In this document: piece after piece, positions 23,251 to 35,300 of the stretch
Position numbering within the stretch: the first letter of the stretch is position 1
Layout of the letters: every line of letters starts with the position of its first letter
Source of the DNA: Siphonodentalium dalli
Taxonomy: Eukaryota; Mollusca; Scaphopoda; Gadilida; Siphonodentaliidae
NCBI GenBank assembly: GCA_032622095.1
Contig: CP136066.1
Location: 153,161,152 to 153,225,151 of the forward strand
DNA: 64,000 bases
Direction of reading: 5' to 3'
Notes under the pieces: generated by a model
Seen by the model: only the letters and a program-made list of their open reading frames with translations
The model's database searches: none
Told to the model about the DNA's origin: nothing
Made by a program: the position numbers and the translations under genes

Positions 23251-23356
23251 TCAGATCTCCCAGTTTTCCATCCACTTATACTTATGCATCATCCCAGCCT
23301 CATCAGTTGCCATTGGACCAGACATCCCATATGTCAACGGGTGGAAAATATAGAAA
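23251..23356 (-). CDS. POMT2: POMT2 terminal exon
   Basis: It encodes [20 protein letters not shown] and ends KWMENWEI then TGA, matching the YPLAYGM-GP...RWLDSWDF end of vertebrate POMT2. I did not identify a convincing polyadenylation signal. Confidence 0.9.
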
Positions 23357-26300
23357 CTGAAATAAGAAAACAAAAATAATTTGGATATGATCAGTTGCAC
23401 TAATTATTTATTATTTACCCATGCTGCAACTAAAGAACGTTTTTGGATAATAAAGTGAACCTTCTTGAAGTAAATCTGACAATGAATATGATACAGAAGT
23501 CATGTCGGCAGGGTCCGAGGTATCAAGGTAATTAACACTCAGACATAGCAGGGAGGGGGGGCTTTTGAACTATTAGCTCTGGAGTTAAGTATAAGTCAGA
23601 TAATTTGTGAGTTTGTGTGTACTTGTTAGTGTTAGATATAACATATTTCCCAGGTTAGGGTGAACACCGAACATAATGCAACAGAAACCAAGACATAGCT
23701 CACCTGTAAGAGATTATCGAGAGTAGAATTCCCAGACATCCATGGAAAATTGGCGCTGATAGGTATGCAGGAACTCTGGCACATGCAAAGGTTATTAGAA
23801 AGTCCAACAAAATGCCTGGCAAAATAAAAAAAGTGTATTTAATGTAAAGTCCAACAAAATACCTGGGAAAAAAAGTGTATATTATGTATAGTCCACCAAA
23901 ATCTCTGGCAAAATAAAACAAGTGTATGTAAAGTCCAACAAAATATGTGACAAAATAAAACAAGTACATACATAACTGTGTGGATATTAGTAATAAAAGA
24001 TTTAACTCGAGATCTTCTAACTTTAAACTTCAGGTGCTGTCACCTAGCAAAAGTCAAATGATGCATGTGATCACCAGATGTTCTCACATATTGATAACGT
24101 TGGATCATCCAAATATATACAAAAATGTGTGGCGATGTAGTCAATCGGGTGACTGTCAAGCATGCAGATAGTGTGTCTGTCATTTGCAGAATGAAGTCCC
24201 CAGAGGCAAATTTAGTGCTGCTAGCCTGCTCTGCGGGATAGCATCACTAAATTCACCCTCTGGGGACTTCATTCTGCAAATGACAGACACACTATTTGCA
24301 GGCTTGGTGACCGTAATTAGCTAACAGTAACCTGGTGTTTGAAGATATAAGTTCTCGATCTAAACATGTGTAATATGTACACAAGGTTCATACTGTCATA
24401 TGCCAAATTGGCCAATGGCCAATATTTATAAGAAAATGGCAAAAACAAATTTGGCCAAAGTTTTTTTTACCCCAAAATCAGAAATCTAATTAAAAAACCC
24501 AAATTGATTTTGTATAGGGAGCGCGACGTGAGAATCAAATTTATAGTTTGATCATCTGTTGATTAGGCGATACAGCTTAATGGGTAACAAAAGTGCACTA
24601 TCAAACAATGGGCCACCAAATGCATTAAACAGAATTGAGGATTAACACTAACAAATCCTTTGTTTGTCATAAGGGTGAATGGTAGATGGCGGGTAATGGT
24701 ATATTGTCAAGAAACAATGGTGGGATTAAAGAAGTCCAGGCACGGTATTATAAGGTATGGACATAATTATATAGAATGTTAGATGTTAAATAAAAAAAAA
24801 TATTCATTTATTGTGAGACCAGAAAATGAGGATTTAATTTAGCCAAAGTTTTTTAATTTGGCCAAAAACAATCAGAATTGGCCAAAAAATTGGCGAAAGA
24901 TTTTTCGGCCCAGCGTGAACACTGCATGTACTGTGTGATTATAGTATTGTCATTTTTATACTTCTATACCAAATTAAATCATTCCAGCTAAACAGCTTCC
25001 AGCTGACAATCACATATATAATGAAACCTGTTAGAATGGGTTTGATGTTATTGCACAAGTTTGTCATGCTTCGGCAGTACAATGAAACTGAAGGCTCATG
25101 CTATACCTTGTCACATAACATCTAAGAATGATAACTGTGTCATTCAATGTTATTACAAAATACACATCATGATTGCTATTACTATGGCTCCTAAAGCTAT
25201 TCAAGATATGCATTGAGACTTATCACTTTCAGGAATGCAAACTAATATGGCTAGAAGGATCACATACAAAGACTTGACTATCGAGAATTTTTTTCAATTT
25301 TCGCACCATCAATGTAAACGTTATTCATTGAATTCTTTGAAATTGGATTTTCTTTGTGAATGATTTCTTTGGGCTAGAAGGCAAAAGTCTGCATAAAATC
25401 ACACAAAAGTGATAACTATAGAACTCTTATCACAACCTCATCAAGCATACATATAAAATTCCTGCTCAATAATTTAACCTTTCATGACTGAAGCTTCCTT
25501 AATTTTTGTGAAAGCCCTGTGCCAATGCATTCTCTAATATATGCGAGTTTCCAATATGGAGCCTCTCATATATAAGAGAATGCATTGGCCTAACAATATT
25601 TACCTTGACCTTGTAAGCCAGTGCATTCTCTTATATATGCGAAGCTCCCAATGTGAGATTCTCATATATAAGACAATGCACTGGCATGAAAGGGTTAATA
25701 AAACCATAGCAGGGATTTTCTACCCTTTTTGAGAATGGGTCCTGGGCCCTTTCTTATGGTGAATTATGCATCATAAAGTCTTATAACTTATAATTAGGAA
25801 TTTCCATGAGTTACAAAGAAAATGAGAACAAGCAATCTCTTTGTGAAATTCACAGAAAGCAAAAATCTTGATGTATATTTTGATTATTATCCATATTTTG
25901 TATGAATGGAGCATGAAATAACTTGAAATAAAATGAAGGGAAGTCCTATACTTTTGCTCACAAACGTTTTTATTTATGTGAAATTGGAATTTTATGGCTA
26001 GAAATTGGGAAAATTCCTGACTATATTCCATTGAGAAGGGGGGCCCATATTCGGTTCTGTAGTTGCCCGTAAAAATATCTGCCAAGTATAAGTGAGTAAT
26101 ATGTAACAATGATGGCAGATATTGGCAAATTATAGTGTTGAGAATGCTGCATGGGCAGACACAAAGAGACATGTTGTTGGGATAAGGGTTAATTGATTAC
26201 CAGAAAGCATCGAGCCAAACAGGAATGCTGGGAAATAATGGTGGAAATAGAGAACTCTCGTCATCGTCCAGAAAGGGAGGTAATGTACGGACCATCCAAG

Positions 26301-29300
26301 CAGTAGCCACCAACATGCACCAAATGTTTTATCATAATATCCTGGAAATAAATTAAGAAGATATTGTATTAACCCTTTACTTTTCTAAATGGAATCTTCC
26401 ATCAGGTATAAACGTATACACTGGAATGGTCTATTCTTCATCTAGAGTGGTATTCAGGAAATATATAGCCCGCCGCACATAATGCAAAACTGTTGAGCAA
26501 CAATGCTCCATCATGTGTGGAGGCAAAATAATTTTGTTGCACAACATATGATGCAACAGACAACACAATGCGAATGTTGACATTGAGAAAATTCTCTCAT
26601 AATCCACTTGAAATAATTTTATTTATTGCAACCAATATGTAATTTATATCCTTAAGTTAATTTAAATATATCTGACAGATAACAATTTCAATTATTATCG
26701 CAAAATTTCCTAAGGGAACTACTCATCAATGAGTATTTAGTAAAGAAAGGGTTAAATAGTTAAATAAGGGCAAAGAAATCACATATAATATGTGGAATAG
26801 GATCTTGAATTAAATAAGCAACATGAATGAAATAGGGATGTGCTAATAAAATTCAGCGAGATTAACCTGAAATGGGAAGTTTATCAAACCAATGTACAGA
26901 AAAGTTCTGTTGTTTTGTTACTTATGCAAGTTTATTGAAACAAGTATTTGAAACTTTCAGTCATATAATGTTTTTTACAGGAGTTATGCAGTTTGGCACT
27001 CTTCGTGTGAATGAACTTCAATCAATACCAGTATATACAGTTTCTCATATTTAAATGCAAGCTTTGAAATAGCATGGCTCACATTAGCAGAATGAGGTTC
27101 CCAGAGGGTGAATTTAGTGACGCCACCCGCACAATGGGCTAGGATTACCAAATCCCCCTCTGGGAACCTCATTCTGCTTATGCCTCAACAGGCTTCAACT
27201 GCTATGTGAAACATAGGATCAGATTGAAGTTCCTCAGTTGAAGATGGTGATGTTCCCACATTAGTCACCTCATTAGTGCATTTTGTCTTCTGCATTAGGG
27301 GATATAGAAACTGAACAGAAGGGAAAAAGTAACTAACAAGAAATTATGGCATTGAAATCCATGTAAAAAAGGACGACCATGCAGTCACGACCTGCACTAC
27401 TCAGAACTCAATATGTTAACTTATATATATGAACGTCAAGATTTAATTAACTATAAATATTGATTATAACCAATAATGCGTACACGAAGTTGATTGCTTG
27501 TGGTAGGGGGTGGGATCTACCTATGAATGTTCATATTGCACCCACATCTTTCACCCTTTCATGTCTCCCTGGGGCCATTTTTTTCGACTGGCCCATATTC
27601 CCATTCTCAATTTGGATGAAATTTTAGTTGTACTCGCCTCCGCCAACCCTTGGCCTTGGAAATTGGGGTTCAGATGAGTTAAAACTTTGGTTTGCCCCCA
27701 CTCATAATTTGGGTTGTTTGTTTGTTTGAAATCACAACCAGAATCATTAGAATATAAGTAAGGATCGAAGAACATTCAATTTCCAAGAACATGTTTTTGG
27801 TTGTTCCGACAAATCCTATACCGTACCGTAGTGATTTAGGTTGGGATTTTATCAATTTGATTACAATTGCATGGAGCTACATTTATACTAGGATTGAGTA
27901 ATTTTCTTTCAATCCACCGGAACCATGCACCATATGAAACAACAACGTTACCCAAACCAAACCTAATGCCAACCGTGCTGACCATTTGCCAACGTCATGG
28001 TATTATAAATGCATATTATTTGTTTAATTAAAATGGCAAACATAGGCCTATGTCAGTATGGCTGAAGGGGTCACTCTCACCAAAAAAAGTGCTGAAGGGT
28101 ACACAGGGTTTAAAAATGTGCTGAAGGGTACACAGGGTTTGTGATCGACACTAACACCGTTACTTAAACTGTGTTCCTGAAAGTCTGGCGGCCATTATCA
28201 GTTTGTTTTCAGTTAATTTTAATGTTCATTTGAATGTAAACAATTATTCTCTAACAGAAATCATGGCTGATATGAAAACTAAACATCATTTAGAACGACA
28301 TTTCAAATCCTGTGTACCCTTCAGCACTTTTTTTGGCGAGAGTGACCTCTTCAGCGTCAGTATATGTGCATTTCTCTAGCGTATGTTGCCACGACACAGC
28401 GGTCCTCGTGTTCTTAATTAAAATCAGATAGAATTTATTGAGAAAAATATTACACATTCTTCTTTGCCCCCCACTCATAATTTGGGCTGTTTGTTTGTTT
28501 CAAATCACAACCCAAATCATTAGAATATAAGTAAGGAAGAACATTCAATTTTCAAGAACATGTTTTTGTTTGTACCTGAAGGCCTGCATATCTATAGTGA
28601 TTGGGATTTGATCAGTTTGATTACAACTGCATGGAGATACATTTATAGGAAATAAATACTAGCATTAAGTAATTTTGATTCCATCAACCGGAGCCATGCA
28701 CTATGATTCTATGAAACAACGTCAACCCAACCAAACCTAATGCCAACCGTACTGACATTATGCCTGCTTTGTCGTCGTCAAAAAGTCAATAACTTTCGCA
28801 GGGAAATGCGCGTGCCAATATAACGTCGCTTTGGATACAACATATGATGTAACATAACAGTTTACCTGTTTACGTGAACGTGCTTTTACTAATTTACTAA
28901 ACTAAAGAAAAGTTTATTTAGTGATATGACAAACATTTTAGACATTTACGAGATGAGTTATGTTGTTTTCGCAACGTGGCTAACGAAAATGTGCAGCTTT
29001 ACGTAATTTCCGTCATTTTCCGAATGGCATAGCAACCCGAGTCAGATCGGCAATATTTATGATTTAAGTAATGATTATTGTTTAAAGTATAAACCATGTA
29101 ATGTCTTCACGCAATTAATACTGTTATGTTAGCTATGTGAAAAGTAATATTTTGTAGTTTTAATTTAATTGCAATAACGTTTCAAGATGGCAGCCCCTCA
29201 AATTCAAAATGGCGGTGCCCCTAATTCCAGATGGCGGCGCCCATGTTCGAAACCGAAAACAATATGAAAGTGTCAATGACACTGTAGCTCAACTTGGAAA

Positions 29301-32300
29301 GGGAATAATTTAATGTATTACAGTCAATGGAGCGATTAGGAATGTAGAAAGTTGAATGTCTAATACTAGTTTATAGACATGAAGAGAAAAGTAAAATCCA
29401 AGATGGCTGCTGACGGCCATGTCTTTGGCCGAATGACCCCAAAATGATTATATCCCATCCACATGTCATCGTTAACATCCATGACAAATTTTATGACGAT
29501 CAGACTAAAGGTACGACCTGTAGCCCATGCTAATGGATTGAATTTAGTAATACAAAGAGTAAAATCCAAGATGGCTGCTGGCGGCCATGTTTTTTGGACA
29601 AATGACCCCAAAATGACTCGTTCCCATCTACATGTCATTGCTAACATTCATGAAAAATTTTATGATGATCAGACTAAAGGTACGACCTGTAGCCTGTGCT
29701 AATGGATTGAATTTTGAAATCAAAGATGGCCACTGGCGGCCATGTTTTTTGGACGAATGACCCCAAAATGACTCGTTCCCATCTACATGTCATTGTTAAC
29801 ATCCAGGACAAATTTTATGATGATCAGACTAAAAGTACGACCTGTAGCCCGTGCTAAATGATTTAGTCATACAAAGAGTAAAATCCAAGATGGCTGCTGG
29901 CGGCCATGTTTTTTGGCCGAATGACCTCAAAATGACTTGTTTCCATCTACATGTCATTGTTAACATCCATGACAAATTTTATGATGATCAGACTAAAGGT
30001 ACGACCTGTAGCCTGTGCTAAAGGATCTAGTCATACAAAGAGTAACATCCAAGATGGCTGCTGGCGGCCATGTTTTTTGGCCGAATGACCTCAAAATGAC
30101 TCGTTCCCATCTACATGTCATTGTTAACATCCATGACAAATTTCATGATGATCAGACTAAAGGTACAACCTGTAGCCTGTGCTAATGGATTTAATTTTGA
30201 AATCAAAGATGGCCACTGGCGGCCATGTTTTTCATCCGAATGACCCCAAAATGACTCGTTCCCATCTACATTACAATTTCAACAGCCATAAAAAATTTCA
30301 TGATGATCAGACTCAAGGTACAACCTGTAGTCCGTGCTAAATGATTTAGTCATACAAAGAGTAAAATCCAAGATGGCTTCTGGTGGCCATGTTTTTTGGC
30401 CGAATGACCCCAAAATGACTCGTTCCCATCTACATGTCATTTATATTAACATTCATGACAAATTTTATGATGATCAGACTAAAAGTACGACCTGTAGCCC
30501 GTGCTAAATGATTTAGTCATACAAAGAGTAAAATCCAAGATGGCTTCTGGTGGCCATGTTTTTTGGCCGAATGACCCCAAAATGACTCGTTCCCATCTAC
30601 ATGTCATTTATATTAACATTCTTGACAAATTTTATGATGATCAGACTAAAAGTACGACCTGTAGCCCGTGCTAAATGATTTAGTCATACAAAGAGTAAAA
30701 TCCAAGATGGCTGCTGGCGGCCATGTTTTTCGGCCGAATGACCCCAAAATGACTCGTTCCCATCTACATGTCATTGTTAATATCCATGACAAATTTTATG
30801 ATGATCAGACTAAAGGTACGACCTGTAGCCTGTGCTAAAGAATTTAGTCATACAAAGAGTAAAATCCAAGATGGCTGCTGGCGGCCATGTTTTTTGGCCG
30901 AATGACCCCAAAATTACTCGTTCCCATCTACATGTCAATATTAACATCCATGACAAATTTCATGATGATCAGACGAACAGTACGACCTGTGGCCTGTGCT
31001 AATGGATTAAATTTTAAAATCAAAGATGGCTGCTGGTGGCCATGTTTTTTGTCCGAATGACCCCAAAATGACTCGTTCCCATCTACATTCTAATTTCAAC
31101 AGCCATTACAAATTTCATGATGATCAGACTAAAGGTACGACCTGTAGCCCGTGCTAAAGGATTTAGTCATACAAAGAGTAAAATCAAAGATGGCTGCTGG
31201 CGGCCATGTTTTTTGCCCGAATGACCCAAAAAAGACTCGTTCCCATCTACATGTCATTGTTAACATCCATGACAAATTTTATGATGATCTGACCAAAGGT
31301 ACGACCTGTAGCCCGTGTCAAAGGATTTAGTCATGCAAAGAGTAAAATCTAAGATGGCTGCCGGCGGCCATTTTTTTTGGCCAAATGACCCCAAAATTAC
31401 TCGTTCCCATCTACATGTCAATATTAACATCCATGACATATTTCATGACAATAAGACAAACGGTACGGCCTGTAGCCCGTGCTAATGGATTGAATTTTGA
31501 AATCCAAGATGGCCACTGGCGGCCATGTTTTTTTCCCGAATGACCCCAAAATGACTCGTTCCCATCTACATGTCAATGTCAACATCCATGACAAATTTCA
31601 TAATAATCGGACCAAAGGTACGAACTGTAGCCCGTGCTAAAGGAAATTGTTGACGCATCATGCACACACGCACACACACACACACACACGACGGATACCA
31701 AGCCATGGCAATAGCTCAAACTTTACAAAGTAAAGTTGAGCTAATAAGGACGACCAGCGCATATGTTGCTGCACAACATATGCGCGGCTGGGCTGCGCCC
31801 AGCTGGTTGTCCTTAAAAAACAATGTTAATTTGAAACTATAGATACTTCCCAGAAGACATGGCCTAAGCAGAATGAGGTTCCCAGAGGGTGAGTTTGGTG
31901 ATGCGAGCCTACTGTGCAGGGTTGCTTCACTAAATTCACCCTCTGGGACCTCATTAAGCAGATGTCAGACACATTATTTCAAGGCTTAAATGGTTGAATC
32001 TGTATGAGACTCTAATAGTGAGATATGCTACCATAATATAATTTCAATCTCGGTCCGGTGCACTATTTATAATCACATCCACTTCAATTTCTATTATATT
32101 TTCCATCCAAAAAAAGGGAATTATTCTGCACTTGTATTATCTGTCAACTGTTTATTTTTCCTGAAAACTCCTCCAAATGAATAATAGACCATTCCAATAT
32201 ATTTGAGTGGGAAAATCCATTTAGTATAGAAAGGGTTAATGACACAAATTGGGGGGGGGGGGTGCTTTTGTGACAGAATTTAAATTTTCTGACACTTAAT

Positions 32301-35300
32301 GGTAAAAAAAAATGCAATATTTATAAACTTTTTTGTCTGGATAGGTGAAATCTGTGAAATGGAATGTGTTAACATGGACAAGTACAGAGAAAAAATAAAC
32401 AGGATGACAAATATTGTATTGATGCTTTATAATCACAAAAAACCCCAATATAACTTAAAATTACATCCACTTCATTTTCTCTAGTATTTTCCCATTGATT
32501 TCCAAAATGCTAATGTATTTAAATAGGAGAATTACATTCGGGCGGAAGTGAAAATTGAGTGAAGGAATTTCATCACGACATCACGTGATGTTGTAGTAAA
32601 GTCACCATATAGTTCACAATATTTAATGATATTTTCAACTCAAAATGCATTTTTATATGCCCTTTTGAAAAAAAAGTTGTATTATGTAATCAGTCTGTCC
32701 ATGTGTCTGTCCGTCCATTAATATTTCTGGTTTCTGACCGATAACTCCAGTTTGGATTATTTGATCTGAACTAAAGTTGGTATGTGTATATCTGAGGTAT
32801 AAATACAGGCCGAGTTCATCCAATTCTTTTTACATGAGTTACGGCCCTTTTTCGACTTAAAATTGACTCCAATTTGGCATTAAATTAGGGATATGCCCGA
32901 TATTCTTTGTAAGCTCAAATTGTTATTGTAATTTGCGGAAGTACAATTCAAAATGGCTAAAGGGCGTATTTTTCAATGCCCTAGCAATGCTTGTTAGGTT
33001 GATAATTTTCACAGAGATATAATCTGGATTTCCTCATATAATTACACTATTCATGACGGGAGCCGCGCTGGTGCAGCATTAAAGATCCTGTGTCAGTGCA
33101 TTCTCTTATATATACGAGTCTCCCACAGGGAGACTCACATATATAAGAAAATGCATTGGCACATGGTTTTCGCAAAATTTTAGTAAACTACACTCAGCTG
33201 CTACAGTAATACAAGGGTTAAAGGGGTTGTGTGTAATCACAAACAGTATATAAATTCCAAAGCGATTTATAAGTTTCTGATTCGGCACTATGGCTTTAAA
33301 CTGTGTAATTATATTAGGACAAGGTAAGCCTGCAAACAGTCTGTCTGTCATTTGCAGACCTAAATGAGCAGAAGTAGAATGAGGTCCCCAGAGGGCGAAT
33401 TTGATGACGCTATCCTGCCGTGCGGGATAGTGTCACTAAATTCACCCTCTAGGGACCTCAATCTGTAATGAGAGACAGACTATCAAGAGCTTCGAGCTAC
33501 ACCAGGGATGAAGCGCTATATAAATGCTAAATATTATTATTATTATTACTATTTGCAGGCTACGACACAGGTCATTCTTTAACCATTCTATGACTGGAGC
33601 TTCCTGAAATTTTGTGAAAACCCTTTGCCAATGCATGTCTCCCATAGGAGAATACATTGGCCTAACAATATTTACAGTGGCCTTGTAAGCCAGTATATTC
33701 TCTTATATATGTGAGGCTCCCTATGCATATATGGGAGACTCACATATATGAGATAATGCACTGGCACAGGATCTTTAATGCTGCACCAGCACTGCTCCCA
33801 TCATGAAAGGGTTAAGTATTGCCTCAGCTATTCATATCAATGAACATCCAAAGGAGGAACCAAATAGGGAATAAATTGTCATGTTAGCTATCCATACCTT
33901 TGGCGATGGGATTGAGCATGAGTCCTCGTTGCAGCTTGAACTGGTATATGAGGAATATAAGTGGGAATACTAGTACACAGCCTAAACATGTCCAAAAGAG
34001 AACAGGATTCCCCAGCAGGTATATTCTATGGTATCCACCGGAAAACACCTGTCCCTGTAAATTGTAAATATTACACAAAAATGACCTACTTGATAACTGT
34101 TCATGTAATTACATGGTGTTGTTTATTTTATCTTCATGTCAATAATGCCCAGACCTGAGAATATGGTGCCGGACATTTGGGGAATAAGGCCACCAGAGGG
34201 TGAATTTAGTTATACTAGCCCGCTGTGCTAGCATCACTAAATTCACCCTCTGGGGACCACATTCTGCTTAGGCATCATCTGATATGTGAGACCTAGACTC
34301 AGATTTAAGTTCCCAGATGGTGAATATTATGATGTGCACCCATTGGGCACCTCAACTATGCAATGTGTAATCAGCCAATTTGGGGATATAGCGAAACGAA
34401 ACTAAAAAAGAAAAAGAAGCTTTCTAAGAAACTAAAAAACTTGTTAATTTGATAATAAAGATACTTTCCATAAGAGAAGAGAAGGTCTAAGCAGAATGAG
34501 ATCCCCAGATGATTGAATTTAGTGATGCTAGCCTGCTGTGCGGGGTAACGCCACTAAATTCATCCTATGGGGACCTCATTCTGCAAATGTCTGGCACCTT
34601 ATTCTCAGGCCTGATAATGTCATAATTATTTAAATCCAACAATAGTAGAAATACCTATCATTACACCCAAATAATTAATAGTTATCGTAATCTCGCTGTA
34701 AAATTATACATCGTAATGGTCTACATTCAGGAATGATTAAGAATTGAAACTGTCATCAGATACAATACTTCATGAATTAAAAGTGCGTCAATTCAAAAGT
34801 GAGCAAAAAATAGTACTGCGCAAACTAAATAAGTGCAGCAGAGTGCAGCCTTTAAAATCCATAACATTTTGCAAGAATCAAAATATAACATTTCTACAGC
34901 GAATCAGCTTCTTTTTATGAGAAAAAACTAACAAACACGATTATGATTCTCGTCAGATTTAAGCCCCATGTAAGGTAGCTGGTCAACATTCTAGAACAAT
35001 GCCATGGTTGGGCTCAACTGCTAGAGTAAAAGAAATATATGTAACGCCGATAGTTTTGCTCTGGTTATTTGAATGTGTAAGCAGTTAAGCTTGTGATCAA
35101 ACATATTGAGTGTTGTAAGATGTAAGAACAACATATTCATATTACAACCAACAGCTATGTAAATAAAAAAAAATATATTACCCTATAGTTGATAGGCCAT
35201 TGCCATGGCTGGGATGTTGTTTCCCCTTCTTTTGGCTTCAAACCGCTATTACCCTGAAAAATGTCAAGATAGTTATTGCACATTTCTCAGGCTTCATGAC

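Noticed and set aside
25771-26172. 133-codon frame on the - strand just below a POMT2 exon
   Set aside because: The real exon at 26,201-26,341 ends at a good donor; the frame is intron sequence with no similarity to the enzyme.
27692-28756. Small LTR retrotransposon
   Set aside because: The direct repeats lack TG...CA ends, primer-binding site, polypurine tract and any gag/pol sequence.
29366-29702. Overlapping open frames on both strands in the tandem array
   Set aside because: They come from the 162-bp repeat units themselves, appear on both strands, and carry no domain.
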